Notes under the pieces: generated by a model
The model's input: only the letters and a program-made list of their open reading frames with translations
Database searches by the model: none
What the model was told of the DNA's origin: nothing
Program-made: the position numbers and the translations under genes
In this document: positions 51,542 through 60,770 of the stretch, piece by piece
Position numbering within the stretch: the first letter of the stretch is position 1
Layout: every line of letters starts with the position of its first letter
Source of the DNA: Mucilaginibacter sp. SMC90
GTDB lineage: Bacteria; Bacteroidota; Bacteroidia; Sphingobacteriales; Sphingobacteriaceae
Direction of reading: 5' to 3'
NCBI RefSeq assembly: GCF_022811725.1
Contig: NZ_CP094527.1
Coordinates: 3,348,001-3,412,000 of the forward strand
DNA length: 64,000 nucleotides

Positions 51542-53089
51542 CTACTTTGCTAAAAAGTTTTGCAGGTGAGCATAAAGCACTATATCCAGGCCGTAAACAT
51601 CTGGCCGGTATTGGATGGTGCCACTATCGTCGGCCCAGCAGGTTACGTAGGTGATATAAATAGGCGTTTTCTTTGGTAAGCCAATGTTAGTGGGCTCCGG
51701 TTTATCCTCAATCATATCTTTTGAAATGGTATCAAGGTCAGCACCTTCACCAAACAGGTTCTGTGCCAGACCAAGCGGATCGCCCAGGCGCACACAGCCG
51801 TGGCTTACTGCCCGCATGGTATGGCGGAAGGCTTCTTTTGCAGGTGTATCATGCAGATAAACACTGCTGCGATTTTTAAAAAGGAATTTTATCTTACCTA
51901 AAGAATTATCTTCGCCAGGACGTTGCTTAAATTCATACTCCAGGTTGTTAGGTGTAACTTGTGTCCAGTCAATGGTTTCCGGATCGGCTATCTTTTTGCC
52001 ATCTTTAAATACATCTATATTTTTATTGGCAAGATAGTAACGATCGTCAGCTGCTTCAACAATGATCTCTTTTGTGGCAATGCTGCGTGGGATATTCCAA
52101 ACTGGGTTTACCTCAACACTGTGGATCACGCTGTTTAATATAGGTGTTTCGCGCGGAAATGGTTTATCAGCCCTTGCAGTATCGTCAAAATGCTCAAGTG
52201 TATTTTGATTTTTCATATTGCGTCCCTGGCCTACGCAAACCTTCATGTTTAAAACCGATTTACCACTATCCATAACATCAAGCCTGAAATCGGGTATGTT
52301 CACGATAACATATTTGGGTTCGTAAGGCTTGTTTCGCCAGCGTAAACGCTCAAGGCTAACTAATAAATAACGTTTACTTTCTTCTTTTGAAAGTCCTTCT
52401 ATGGTAGTGCTGTCTCTATATGCCTTTTGCAAAGCTAAATACTGCGGACTTTTAGGTTGGATACTATCAAGAAACGATTTATAATCGGCTCTGTCTAAGG
52501 TAGCAAGCATAGTTGTGCTATCAGGTCTACGAGTTGCCATAAAATATCTTGAATAGATTTTCTTAGGATTAATAACCCCATACTGCAACGCATTGGCATA
52601 TTTTACCAGTGCACCTGCAGTTAAAACCTCAAGTTTGGCAACAGTTTCGTAAGCTTCATCAATAGTTGTGATCGCTGTTTTGTTTTTAAGTTTGGCAACA
52701 AGGGCTTTGATCTCTTTTGAAGGATAAACTGCCGGGTCAAGACCATGCTCGTTGATCTTTTCAAGATATTCGGGTAAAGCATCAAGGTCGCCGTTGTTTA
52801 AGTGATTTATAACTAAAATAGGTTGGTATTCGTTCTTTTTAAAAAATGATTCTATTACCAGCGGGTTCGCTGTTTTAGGCCTGTATTTAGCAAAAACTCT
52901 TTTAAAAACAGGTATATATTCTTCGGTATCGGCCTTTTTGAAAATCTCGTTTTGTGTAATCTTGAACATGTCTTCAGCAATCATCTCATGCTTTTTTTTA
53001 CAGCTTTGAAAAAGCAATAGCATAATAAAACACGTGGAAAGTATAATAGGGATAAGGTGTTTTTTAATAGGGATAGGTGTCATATACAC
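51542..53089 (-). CDS. L,D-transpeptidase (YkuD/YcbB-like), lipoprotein
   Basis: A 515-residue cell-wall enzyme. Start candidates are 53089 or 53083 (MTPIPIKK). The N-terminal hydrophobic segment ends in LLFQSC followed by KKKHE, a lipobox. A scaffold domain with ALEGLSKEESKRYLLVSLERLRWRNKP precedes the YkuD catalytic domain. Its signatures are DFRLDVMDSGKSVLNMKVCVGQ and SVYLHDTPAKEAFRHTMRAVSHGCVRLGDP, where H and C of SHGCVRLG are catalytic. It forms 3-3 crosslinks in peptidoglycan or anchors lipoproteins. It is convergent with the other transpeptidase-type gene. Confidence 0.92.
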   Translation of the reverse strand: MYMTPIPIKKHLIPIILSTCFIMLLLFQSCKKKHEMIAEDMFKITQNEIFKKADTEEYIPVFKRVFAKYRPKTANPLVIESFFKKNEYQPILVINHLNNGDLDALPEYLEKINEHGLDPAVYPSKEIKALVAKLKNKTAITTIDEAYETVAKLEVLTAGALVKYANALQYGVINPKKIYSRYFMATRRPDSTTMLATLDRADYKSFLDSIQPKSPQYLALQKAYRDSTTIEGLSKEESKRYLLVSLERLRWRNKPYEPKYVIVNIPDFRLDVMDSGKSVLNMKVCVGQGRNMKNQNTLEHFDDTARADKPFPRETPILNSVIHSVEVNPVWNIPRSIATKEIIVEAADDRYYLANKNIDVFKDGKKIADPETIDWTQVTPNNLEYEFKQRPGEDNSLGKIKFLFKNRSSVYLHDTPAKEAFRHTMRAVSHGCVRLGDPLGLAQNLFGEGADLDTISKDMIEDKPEPTNIGLPKKTPIYITYVTCWADDSGTIQYRPDVYGLDIVLYAHLQNFLAK

Positions 53090-53210
53090 GAAAGATAGTT
53101 AAATATTGCATATGAATAGCAATAGCCATACCATAAAGGGCTTTGCTTTTTATTTATTTTTGAACATAGCCCGTCTTAAACTTTAAACCAGATAATTTGT
53201 TTTAATTAAA

Positions 53211-54221
53211 ATGAAAAAACTACTTCCGCTTGTGTTAATCATATCATTGCCTTTCATGGCGTTAGCACAAAGTTTTAAACCCGTAAATAAAGAAGCTTCG
53301 CCCGAAGTAAATAAATTGCTTGCTTTTCTTTATAGAATCAAAGGGAAACATATTTTGTCGGGTCAACAGAATTATAACAGTGACCGTGACGTTTTTTCAG
53401 ACAGTGCCAAAGCTATTACAGGACATTATCCCGCTGTATGGGGTTCAGATTTCATGCTTTGGGGAGATAAAGACCTCGGGCAGGACCTCGTTAATGAAGC
53501 TAAGCAGAAATGGCAGGATGGATACCTGGTAACACTCATGTGGCACCAGGGCCGACCGTTAGATAATCCACCGTACGATTGGAAACAAAGTATCCAGGGA
53601 AAAATGACCGACGAGCAGTGGAAAGAACTAATAACACCCAATACCGATTTGAACAAAAAATGGCTGGCCCAGATTGATGTAGTAGCCGGTTACTTAAAAC
53701 AGCTCAGAGATGCACATGTACCTGTTTTGTGGCGTCCGTACCATGAAATGAATGGCGTGTGGTTTTGGTGGGGAAATAAAAAAGGTAATGATGGCATCAT
53801 CAAACTTTGGAAGATGATGTACGACCGATATACCAATTATCACCATCTTAATAACCTGATTTGGGTTTGGGGGCCCAACGGTTTACGGGATTTGCCCCTG
53901 GATGAAGCTTATGACTATAAAGATTTTTATCCTGGTGCTGCCTATGTGGATATTTTGGGTGCTGATATCTATCACTTTGATTATGAACAACGGGATTATG
54001 ACGATCTGCTTAAGGTTGCCAATGGCAAGATCATAGCTTTAACAGAAACAGGTGAACTGCCAAAACCCGAAATTCTGGCAGCCCAACCCGAATGGGCCTG
54101 GTTTATGGTATGGACAAGCTGGCTTTGGACTGATAATACACACGAGCGAGTAAGGACAATATATGGCCTTCCTCAAACGCTTAATCATGAACAAGTAAAA
54201 GCATCATTAAATAAAAACTAA
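53211..54221 (+). CDS. GH26 glycoside hydrolase (mannanase-like)
   Basis: A 336-residue enzyme with a signal peptide (LLPLVLIISLPFMALAQ). The GH26 signature LWRPYHEMNGVWFWWG contains the acid/base Glu (E179), and IIALTETGELP contains the nucleophile Glu (E279). Also HILSGQQNY at the start and DILGADIYHF are family features. Beta-1,4-mannan is the likely substrate, though other GH26 activities exist. Its stop (TAA) overlaps the next start (ATG) by one base, so the DinB-like gene is co-translated. Confidence 0.93.
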   Translation: MKKLLPLVLIISLPFMALAQSFKPVNKEASPEVNKLLAFLYRIKGKHILSGQQNYNSDRDVFSDSAKAITGHYPAVWGSDFMLWGDKDLGQDLVNEAKQKWQDGYLVTLMWHQGRPLDNPPYDWKQSIQGKMTDEQWKELITPNTDLNKKWLAQIDVVAGYLKQLRDAHVPVLWRPYHEMNGVWFWWGNKKGNDGIIKLWKMMYDRYTNYHHLNNLIWVWGPNGLRDLPLDEAYDYKDFYPGAAYVDILGADIYHFDYEQRDYDDLLKVANGKIIALTETGELPKPEILAAQPEWAWFMVWTSWLWTDNTHERVRTIYGLPQTLNHEQVKASLNKN

Positions 54222-54739
54222 TGTCTGATACAAAATTACCTGAAGTTTGGCTTCGCGGACCACTGGCGGATGTTCCTGCTTTGGTGCAACCGGTGGCACA
54301 TGCGCTTTTACAGTCGAGAGAAGAACTCAATGAGTTGATGACCGGTTTTCCTGAAACGTTATTATGGGAAAAGCTTGCCGGTATGGCATCACCGGGTTTT
54401 CATTTGCAGCATTTAACGGGCGTGCTCGATAGACTTTTTACTTATGCCAAAGGCGCGTTGTTAAGCGATGAGCAATTAGCCTATCTCGCAGCAGAGGGAA
54501 AACAGGATGAGGGAGAAAGCGTTGGGTCTCTGGTTAAGGCTTTTAACCAAAAGATCGACGCTGTACTACAGCAGCTTAAAACTACTGATGAATCTACCTT
54601 AACTGAGTGGAAAGGAGTGGGGCGAGCGCAACTGCCCTCAACGGTGATAGGTTTGTATACCCACTCAGCCGAGCATACCATGCGGCACCTGGGGCAACTT
54701 TTGGTTACGGTGAAAGTGCTTAAGCAAGGACAATTGTAG
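54221..54739 (+). CDS. DinB-superfamily (four-helix, metal-binding) protein
   Basis: A 172-residue protein of the DinB/YfiT-like fold, unrelated to polymerase IV. The three metal-binding histidines are present: FHLQHLTGVLDRL and YTHSAEHTMRHLGQLL. Such proteins are often bacillithiol- or mycothiol-linked transferases or damage-inducible proteins. It overlaps the GH26 gene by one base, with no obvious functional link. A palindromic repeat follows. Confidence 0.85.
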   Translation: MSDTKLPEVWLRGPLADVPALVQPVAHALLQSREELNELMTGFPETLLWEKLAGMASPGFHLQHLTGVLDRLFTYAKGALLSDEQLAYLAAEGKQDEGESVGSLVKAFNQKIDAVLQQLKTTDESTLTEWKGVGRAQLPSTVIGLYTHSAEHTMRHLGQLLVTVKVLKQGQL

Positions 54740-54756
54740 ATAATCGCTTTGAGAAA

Positions 54757-54903
54757 GGAGGCACCTACGGAGCCTAAAAGCCTCCGGGTTTCGTTCTACA
54801 AACATGGTACTCCTCCGGAGTTTTAGTGCCAATGGCCCAACTCCGGAGGAGTACCATGTTTATAGCGAAATAAAAACAATATTACGGCTCCGTAGGTGCC
54901 TCC
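54757..54903. repeat. Nested palindromic repeat element (147 bp)
   Basis: Outer arms 54757-54774 and 54886-54903 are 18-bp exact reverse complements (GGAGGCACCTACGGAGCC). Inner arms 54800-54822 and 54839-54861 are 23-bp exact reverse complements with a CTCCGGAG core. It fills the whole gap between two genes and could fold as a long cruciform. It looks like a dispersed MITE-type or REP-type element. Confidence 0.9.
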
Positions 54904-54906
54904 TAA

Positions 54907-55539
54907 TTATTGATTTGCAATAATAACCGCCACATCCTTTAGGTTTTGCGAACGATAAGTTACCTGCGCATCTGGATGTTTATTTTCGGGATCATACAGA
55001 AATGTATCTATTCCTAATTCGCTCGCAGCCTTTATTTCTGATTCAGGGTCATCGCCGATAATCAGCACATCCTCTGGTTGATAATTGTATTTCTCCAATA
55101 TTGATGCGAAAATATCCTTTTTGGTTAGAGGTGAAAGCTCCGGATCAACGATATGTATAGCTTCAAAATCGGCTTCGATATTCAGCATTCTTACCTTGCT
55201 CCATTGCAGTTTGGTAAAACCCGTAGTAACCAGGAATTTGGTAATATTTGTTTCGCGGATGTGCTGGTAATCGTCGAAGGGTTGCATTGGTAGTTTATAC
55301 TCAATATTATTCAACAGTTCGAGCCCCTTGTTTTTAACGGTTTCGCTAAATTGATACTTGTCTGCTACCTTTTGATACGGGATCCGTTTCAAATCTTCTT
55401 TTGCCTTGTTGATATGATCGATACCTTCGCTGGCAATATGCTGATCAAGGAAGTTGAACAGTTCGTTAAACAAATGATCGGCTATTGAGCTAACCGGGTA
55501 TATCGTGTTATCAAGATCTAATATGATTGCCTTTTTCAT
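54907..55539 (-). CDS. HAD-family hydrolase
   Basis: A 210-residue haloacid-dehalogenase-like phosphatase. Motif I is DLDNTIYP at residues 8-15 (nucleophile D8, acid D10), motif II FLVTTGF, motif III KKDIF and motif IV IGDDPESEI. The helical cap is inserted after motif I. Substrate unknown. The gene lies 9 bases downstream of the MFS transporter on the same strand and probably shares its transcript. Confidence 0.9.
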   Translation of the reverse strand: MKKAIILDLDNTIYPVSSIADHLFNELFNFLDQHIASEGIDHINKAKEDLKRIPYQKVADKYQFSETVKNKGLELLNNIEYKLPMQPFDDYQHIRETNITKFLVTTGFTKLQWSKVRMLNIEADFEAIHIVDPELSPLTKKDIFASILEKYNYQPEDVLIIGDDPESEIKAASELGIDTFLYDPENKHPDAQVTYRSQNLKDVAVIIANQ

Positions 55540-55548
55540 AACAGTAGC

Positions 55549-56781
55549 TTAAGGTAAAACGGGCACCCGTTTATTAATATGTATATATCGTTTCATGATA
55601 AAGTAACCAAAGGCCACAAACAGGCATACACCGCCTAACAACCACCAAAGCATTTCAAAGCCGCCATACGCAATAACCTGGCTTCCTAAAAATGGAGCAA
55701 TGATCTGTGCGCCAGACCACGACATACTGTATAACGCGGCGTATTCTCCACGGTTGCGCGCATTTGACCGGCTTATCCAAAAGGTATTCATGAAAGGCAT
55801 CGAAAGCATCTCGCCCAAAGTTACCATGCTTACAATTAGTATAGCCACTAAAGGCACGTGCGGCATCAGGTTAAGTAACACAAAACCGGCTCCTGTAACT
55901 AAAATACCAGCGATGATATAAGTTAATACATGCCGTTTACCTTCAAGCCAGTTGATCAGTATCATTTCAACCAAAACGATGAGTATCCCATTCAGCGCCA
56001 ATAAGAAACCTATAAATCGCTCATTAAAATGCCATTGTATTTTGTAAAATACAGGCTGCATAATAAAAAACTGGAAAAAGCAAGTTGCAAACAGCGTTGC
56101 TAATAATATGAATAGCAGGTAAACCCCATCTTTATAAGCCGATGAAACTACTTCTTCAAAACCAGAAACAGCCTCTTTAATAGTTTTGGCCACTTTTGAG
56201 CGGGGCATCAAAGTAAGTAACAATATGCCGGCAGCAATATTGGTGCAGCCATCTACCCAAAAAAGTAAATGATAGTTTATTGAGGCCAATAATCCGCCCA
56301 GCCCGCCGCCCAGGGCCCAGCCTAAATTTGTTGCCAGGCGGTTAAGCGAGTACGAGCGTGTTTTGTTTTCTTCAGTACTGTAATGTGCAATGGCAGTAGA
56401 GTTTGCGGGCCTGAATGATTCGTTGCAAATGCTCAATACAAAAATGCAAAAGCTCATGCTTTTAAAGCTGTGCTGATAGCCCAGGATAAGAAAAAGGAAC
56501 CCGCCGGTAAGTAATGCCCCTACCTGTAAATCATAAAAGCCAATTTTATTGATCAGCTTGCCCCCTATAAACCCTCCTAATACAGCGCCTACACCAAAAA
56601 TGGCCATGATATATCCCGACTGTTCAATGGTAAAATGCAACTGCCTGATAGTATAAATGGTCATGAAAGGTACAACCATGGTGCCGCTGCGGTTAATAAG
56701 CATTACGATGCTCAGGTACCAGCTGTTTTTTGAAAGTCCGCTATAGGCTTGTTTGTATAATTGGATAATTGAGGTAAGCAT
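55549..56781 (-). CDS. MFS transporter
   Basis: A major facilitator superfamily permease, 410 residues from the chosen ATG at 56781 (MLTSIIQLYK). The frame runs 13 codons further to 56820, but that part is encoded by the TGTGCAAAT repeat DNA. About twelve membrane helices, with the motif GAVLGGFIGGKLINKIGFYDLQ between helices 2 and 3 and FRPANSTAIAHY in the first half. Substrate unknown; members near biosynthetic genes are often drug or metabolite exporters. Confidence 0.9.
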   Translation of the reverse strand: MLTSIIQLYKQAYSGLSKNSWYLSIVMLINRSGTMVVPFMTIYTIRQLHFTIEQSGYIMAIFGVGAVLGGFIGGKLINKIGFYDLQVGALLTGGFLFLILGYQHSFKSMSFCIFVLSICNESFRPANSTAIAHYSTEENKTRSYSLNRLATNLGWALGGGLGGLLASINYHLLFWVDGCTNIAAGILLLTLMPRSKVAKTIKEAVSGFEEVVSSAYKDGVYLLFILLATLFATCFFQFFIMQPVFYKIQWHFNERFIGFLLALNGILIVLVEMILINWLEGKRHVLTYIIAGILVTGAGFVLLNLMPHVPLVAILIVSMVTLGEMLSMPFMNTFWISRSNARNRGEYAALYSMSWSGAQIIAPFLGSQVIAYGGFEMLWWLLGGVCLFVAFGYFIMKRYIHINKRVPVLP

Positions 56782-56784
56782 GAG

Positions 56785-56887
56785 AATGATGTGCAAATGT
56801 GCGGATATGCAAATGTGCAAATTATGAAATGAATACAGATGTGCGAATTATTGCATAATCTGCACATCTGCATATTTGCACATCATT
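56785..56887. repeat. TGTGCAAAT-type short repeats with inverted arms
   Basis: Several partial copies of ATGTGCAAAT lie on both strands, and the outer 14 bases AATGATGTGCAAAT (56785-56798) are the exact reverse complement of 56874-56887. It overlaps the last two bases of aroC and reaches close to the MFS start, so it sets the upstream extension of that frame. Confidence 0.8.
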
Positions 56888-57980
56888 AAATCAGCCTGGC
56901 GTTTCTGTTCCTGAGCCAGTGATCAGCTAAAACAAGTGCTGCCATAGCCTCAACAATGAGAACCGCACGCGGAACCACGCAAGGGTCATGACGGCCTTTG
57001 CCTGAGATCTCTGCAGCGTTACCTTCGCTATCAATGGTAGCTTGACTCTTCATGATGGTGGCTACCGGTTTAAATGCAACCTTAAACTCAATAGGCATAC
57101 CATTGCTGATACCACCCTGAATCCCTCCCGAAAAATTGGTAATGGTTTGCACATCGCCTAAATGCGATTTTACAAAAATGTCGTTATGTTCTGAACCGCG
57201 CATTTCACTGCCTTCAAAACCGGAGCCAAACTCAAAGCCATGAACAGCATTAATGCTCAGCATTGCTTTGCCTAAATCGGCATGCAGCTTATCAAATACA
57301 GGCTCTCCAAGGCCAACCGGGCAGTTTTTTACATAGCAGCTGATCTTGCCGCCTACGGTATCACCATCTTTACGCACACTGTCAATAAATTCTATCATTT
57401 CTTCGGCAGTTGCAGGATCTGCACAGCGTACAATGTTTTTTTCGCGCTCTTCAATAAACTCAAGCGGGTTATTAATGAATACATTGGGTGCATTGATTTT
57501 ACCTACGCTGCTAACATGGGCAACAATTTCAATGCCCTGGGTTTTAAGCAGTAGTTTAGCTAAAGCACCTGCTGCAACGCGGGCAGCCGTTTCGCGGGCT
57601 GATGAGCGGCCACCACCACGGTGATCGCGGATACCGTATTTGATTTGATAGGTATAGTCGGCATGCGATGGTCTAAATACATCAACGTTATGACTGTAGT
57701 CCTTTGATCGCTGATCTTCATTAGGGATCAGCATAGCAATAGGGGTGCCGGTAGTTTTATCTTCAAACACTCCCGAAAGAATTTTAACCGTATCGCTCTC
57801 TTTACGTTGAGTGGTGATCTTTGATTGGCCGGGTTTACGCTTATCCAATTCGCCCTGGATATAGTCGAGGTCAACCTGTAAGCCGGCCGGGCATCCGTCA
57901 ATAATTACGCCGATGGCTTCGCCATGTGATTCGCCAAAAGTGGTTATCCTGAATAATTGCCCGAATGAATTGCCTGCCAT
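56886..57980 (-). CDS. aroC: Chorismate synthase
   Basis: Converts 5-enolpyruvylshikimate-3-phosphate to chorismate using reduced FMN, the last common step of aromatic amino acid synthesis. It has 364 residues from the ATG at 57980 ([33 protein letters not shown]). The frame extends to 58022 but those 14 residues come from a dispersed repeat. Family signatures are [43 protein letters not shown] and [21 protein letters not shown]. It lies downstream of aroA, with repeats between. Confidence 0.95.
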   Translation of the reverse strand: MAGNSFGQLFRITTFGESHGEAIGVIIDGCPAGLQVDLDYIQGELDKRKPGQSKITTQRKESDTVKILSGVFEDKTTGTPIAMLIPNEDQRSKDYSHNVDVFRPSHADYTYQIKYGIRDHRGGGRSSARETAARVAAGALAKLLLKTQGIEIVAHVSSVGKINAPNVFINNPLEFIEEREKNIVRCADPATAEEMIEFIDSVRKDGDTVGGKISCYVKNCPVGLGEPVFDKLHADLGKAMLSINAVHGFEFGSGFEGSEMRGSEHNDIFVKSHLGDVQTITNFSGGIQGGISNGMPIEFKVAFKPVATIMKSQATIDSEGNAAEISGKGRHDPCVVPRAVLIVEAMAALVLADHWLRNRNARLI

Positions 57981-58017
57981 AGTTATTTTTAGATATGAGA
58001 TGTTAGTATTTATAACC

Positions 58018-58097
58018 GTCATTGCGAGGTACGAAGCAATCGCGAACTATATAGGGCTGACCTGCTAATCGGGGATTGCTTCGTACCTCGCAATGAC
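58018..58097. repeat. GTCATTGCGAGG-type inverted repeat
   Basis: Bases 58018-58041 (GTCATTGCGAGGTACGAAGC...) are the exact reverse complement of 58074-58097. This motif is a familiar dispersed repeat in many bacterial genomes. A third partial copy, CCTCGCAATGACGTGG, is at 58170-58185. There are no spacers of regular size, so it is not a CRISPR. Confidence 0.9.
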
Positions 58098-58118
58098 GTG
58101 GTTTATGTTTTAGAACCC

Positions 58119-58151
58119 AGACTTACGAAGTTTTTAAAACTTCGTAAGTCT
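58119..58151. repeat. 16-bp inverted repeat around one base
   Basis: AGACTTACGAAGTTTT (58119-58134) is the reverse complement of 58136-58151. It sits between two GTCATTGCGAGG copies in the gap between aroC and aroA. The symmetrical arms could form a terminator-like hairpin but lack a T-run. Confidence 0.85.
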
Positions 58152-58222
58152 TACCCGCATTTGAGATTACCTCGCAATGACGTGGTGGTTTGTGTTTTGC
58201 TTTAAGCCTTCGGCCTTCAGCT

Positions 58223-59536
58223 TTAAGCTTCATTCTCTTCCACTTCAAATCCTTGCTTTTCCAGATCGTTCCAGAAAGCGGGATATGATTTTTCAACTAC
58301 CGGCCCGTTCTCAAATTCCATTTGTGGAAGGATGAGGGCAAGCGGCGCAAAAGCCATAGCCATCCGGTGGTCGTGGTAAGTATTGATGAAGATATTATCA
58401 GGAATAAACTTGCCGCTGCAATCAAGCGTGTAAACTTCATCTTTTTCAATTAGCTTAACACCCATCTTGCCCAGCTCCGTTTGCAGGGCCAGGATACGGT
58501 CGGTTTCCTTGATCTTCAAGGTCTCCAAACCGGTAAACGATGCTTCGTGGTTAAGTGCCGCGCACACAACAATTACAGTTTGTGCCAGATCGGGGCATTC
58601 CTTCAGATCAAATTCACGGCGGGAGATAGGTTTGTTCTCTTTTTTCAAATGAACACCGCCATCCCTGAATTGCGAAGTGATACCAAAGTTGGCCATAATC
58701 TCGGTTATCACGCTATCGCCCTGTAAGCTGTAAGGCGTTAGTCCTGTCAAAAACAGGTCGGCATCATCAGCAAGGGCAGCAATAGCGTACCAATAAGATG
58801 CAGCACTCCAGTCAGGCTCAACGCTTAATGTGGTTGTAGCAAAATCCTGTTTGGCTATTGAAATTATAATGCCTTCCCAATTGTATTTAATGCCGGCTGT
58901 TTCAAGCATGGCCAGGGTCATTTCAACATAGGGGCGTGATGTTAACTCACCCTCGATGTGCAGTTCCAGGCCTAAAGGCAACCTGGCAGCAATGAGTAAC
59001 AACGCTGTAATGTACTGGCTGCTAATATTGCCTTTGATACTGATCTTACCGGTTTGCTGTTTAAAGCCACCTTTTAGTTTGATGGGAGGATAGCCATCAT
59101 TCTCTTCATAATCAATATTGGCACCCAGCACCCGTAATGCATCAACCAATATTCCTATTGGTCTTTCTTTCATGCGCTTGCTGCCGGTTAAGATCACTTC
59201 ATCTTCCTGAATGGCATAGTAAGCTGTTAAAAAACGCATAGCTGTACCCGCCGGGCCGATATCTACGATTTGAGATTTGCAACTTTCGATTTCAGAATTA
59301 GAAGAAGCATCGCCTGCTAAAACCTCTTGGTTCTTGATTCCTGACTCTTGAGTCGCTCTTAAAATGCCTGCTAACAAAACAGCATCGGCAGCATCAGATA
59401 TATTTTCAACCCGCACCTTACCTTCGCTAAGTGCTTCGATGATAAGTGCTCGGTTACACTCACTTTTTGAACCGGTGAGGTTAACCGTACCATTAACAAC
59501 CTTGTTATTTCTTTTAAGAATGATGTTTTGCATCAT
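58223..59536 (-). CDS. aroA: 3-Phosphoshikimate 1-carboxyvinyltransferase (EPSP synthase)
   Basis: Transfers enolpyruvate to shikimate-3-phosphate. It has 437 residues from ATG 59536 (MMQNIILKRN); the frame extends to 59593 but that part overlaps the upstream gene. Signatures are LTGSKSECNRALIIEAL (S3P binding), VDIGPAGTAMRFLTAYY, SSQYITALLLIAA and EPDWSAASYWYAIAALA, then ETDRI and NTYHDHRMAMAFAPLAL. An oddity is about 29 extra-looking residues (61-89, TQESGIKNQEV...SEIESCKSQIV) just before VDIGPAGTAMRF. They are encoded by GAATCAAGAA-like repeated DNA, apparently a repeat inserted in frame. The active-site motifs on both sides are intact. Confidence 0.95.
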   Translation of the reverse strand: MMQNIILKRNNKVVNGTVNLTGSKSECNRALIIEALSEGKVRVENISDAADAVLLAGILRATQESGIKNQEVLAGDASSNSEIESCKSQIVDIGPAGTAMRFLTAYYAIQEDEVILTGSKRMKERPIGILVDALRVLGANIDYEENDGYPPIKLKGGFKQQTGKISIKGNISSQYITALLLIAARLPLGLELHIEGELTSRPYVEMTLAMLETAGIKYNWEGIIISIAKQDFATTTLSVEPDWSAASYWYAIAALADDADLFLTGLTPYSLQGDSVITEIMANFGITSQFRDGGVHLKKENKPISRREFDLKECPDLAQTVIVVCAALNHEASFTGLETLKIKETDRILALQTELGKMGVKLIEKDEVYTLDCSGKFIPDNIFINTYHDHRMAMAFAPLALILPQMEFENGPVVEKSYPAFWNDLEKQGFEVEENEA

Positions 59537-59543
59537 TATAAAA

Positions 59544-60674
59544 TTAAGCGTGTGTAAGTTTTTCTGCAGCTTGACCCTGACCGGCTTCAGCATTCATTAC
59601 CTCTGTTTGCCTGCGGATAGATTCGTTGTGCACAAGCTCAAGCAATTTTTCAGTAAACTCGCCGCTTAATTTTAATGCTTTACCATAAGTTGTACGTTTT
59701 TGCAGGATTTCGTCCCAACGGCCAACTTGTAAAATGGTAATGTTGTTTTCTTTTTTATACTGACCGATTTTTTCGGCAATTTGCATACGCTCAGCAATTT
59801 TCTGGATCACCAGGTCATCGATCTTATCGATCTGGTTACGCAGTTCGGTCATTTTATCGTTTACTTCAGCATTTCTAACTTCTGGTTTACGTAAAGTTAA
59901 ATGATCAATGATATCGGCAAGGGCAGCAGGGGTAACCTGTTGTTTAGCATCAGTCCATGCTACGCTTGGATCAATGTGCGATTCGATCATTAAGCCCTGC
60001 ATATCAAGGTCTAACGCTTTTTGTGAAACGTAGCCGATCAGGTCGCGGTTACCTGTAATGTGGCTCGGATCATTGATGATAGGCAGCTCAGGAGCTAATG
60101 TTTTTAAGCTGATAGCAACATCCCACATTGGTTCGTTACGGAAAGCAGATTTTTCGTAAGATGAGAAGCCACGGTGAATAGCAGCCAGTTTAGTGATACC
60201 CGCGTTGTTGATACGCTCTAATGCGCCAACCCATAATGAAAGATCGGGGTTTACTGGGTTCTTAACCATTACAGGTACGTCAACACCTTTTAATGCGTCG
60301 GCAATTTCCTGAACAGTGAACGGGTTTGCAGTTGAACGTGCGCCAACCCAAAGGATATCAACACCTGCTTTTAAAGCTTCTTCAACGTGTTTTGCTGTGG
60401 CAACTTCAACAGCGGTAGGTAGGCCGGTTTCTTCTTTGGCACGTTTTAACCACTCTAAGCCAATGCTGCCAATACCTTCAAATTCGCCCGGACGTGTACG
60501 TGGTTTCCAGATACCTGCACGTAGTGCTGAGATTTTACCAGTTTGGGCCAATAAATGTGCTGTTGCTACTAATTGCTCTTCCGTTTCAGCGCTGCAAGGG
60601 CCTGAAATTACCAGAGGTTCCTTACCTGTATTGATCCAGGTATTAAGCGGCTGTATGTTTAAATTTAGTTTCAT
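59544..60674 (-). CDS. Bifunctional DAHP synthase / chorismate mutase
   Basis: A 376-residue fusion. The N-terminal part (about 1-270) is a class I DAHP synthase of the KdsA-like type: PLVISGPCSAETEEQ, ALRAGIWKPRTRPGEFEGIG, VPVMVKNPVNPD, IIHRGF-like AAIHRGFSS and IINDPSHITGNRD. The C-terminal domain (about 275-360, KMTELRNQIDKIDDLVIQKIAERMQIAEKIGQYKKENN) is a type II chorismate mutase. It condenses PEP with erythrose-4-phosphate and also isomerises chorismate to prephenate. The fusion typically lets prephenate or Phe/Tyr signals control the synthase. It lies downstream of pheA and 7 bases upstream of aroA. Confidence 0.95.
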   Translation of the reverse strand: MKLNLNIQPLNTWINTGKEPLVISGPCSAETEEQLVATAHLLAQTGKISALRAGIWKPRTRPGEFEGIGSIGLEWLKRAKEETGLPTAVEVATAKHVEEALKAGVDILWVGARSTANPFTVQEIADALKGVDVPVMVKNPVNPDLSLWVGALERINNAGITKLAAIHRGFSSYEKSAFRNEPMWDVAISLKTLAPELPIINDPSHITGNRDLIGYVSQKALDLDMQGLMIESHIDPSVAWTDAKQQVTPAALADIIDHLTLRKPEVRNAEVNDKMTELRNQIDKIDDLVIQKIAERMQIAEKIGQYKKENNITILQVGRWDEILQKRTTYGKALKLSGEFTEKLLELVHNESIRRQTEVMNAEAGQGQAAEKLTHA

Positions 60675-60770
60675 CTTGTTTTTATTTATCCGGTGGTAGC
60701 CGGGAATGTTAGTTAATAATTTTATTTATGTTAATTTTTTTTGCTTGCTGTTTTACGCTTTACCTTTAGC

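Noticed and set aside
54221..54739. Second DNA polymerase IV (name DinB)
   Set aside because: The DinB superfamily protein here is a small metal-binding helical bundle and shares only the name with polymerase IV.
57980..58022. Upstream extension of aroC to 58022
   Set aside because: The 14 extra residues are encoded by promoter and repeat DNA; chorismate synthases begin with [20 protein letters not shown], which fixes the start at 57980.
58018..58185. Possible CRISPR array (three similar GTCATTGCGAGG motifs)
   Set aside because: The copies are in alternating orientation with unequal gaps and no regular spacers; this is a known type of dispersed inverted repeat.
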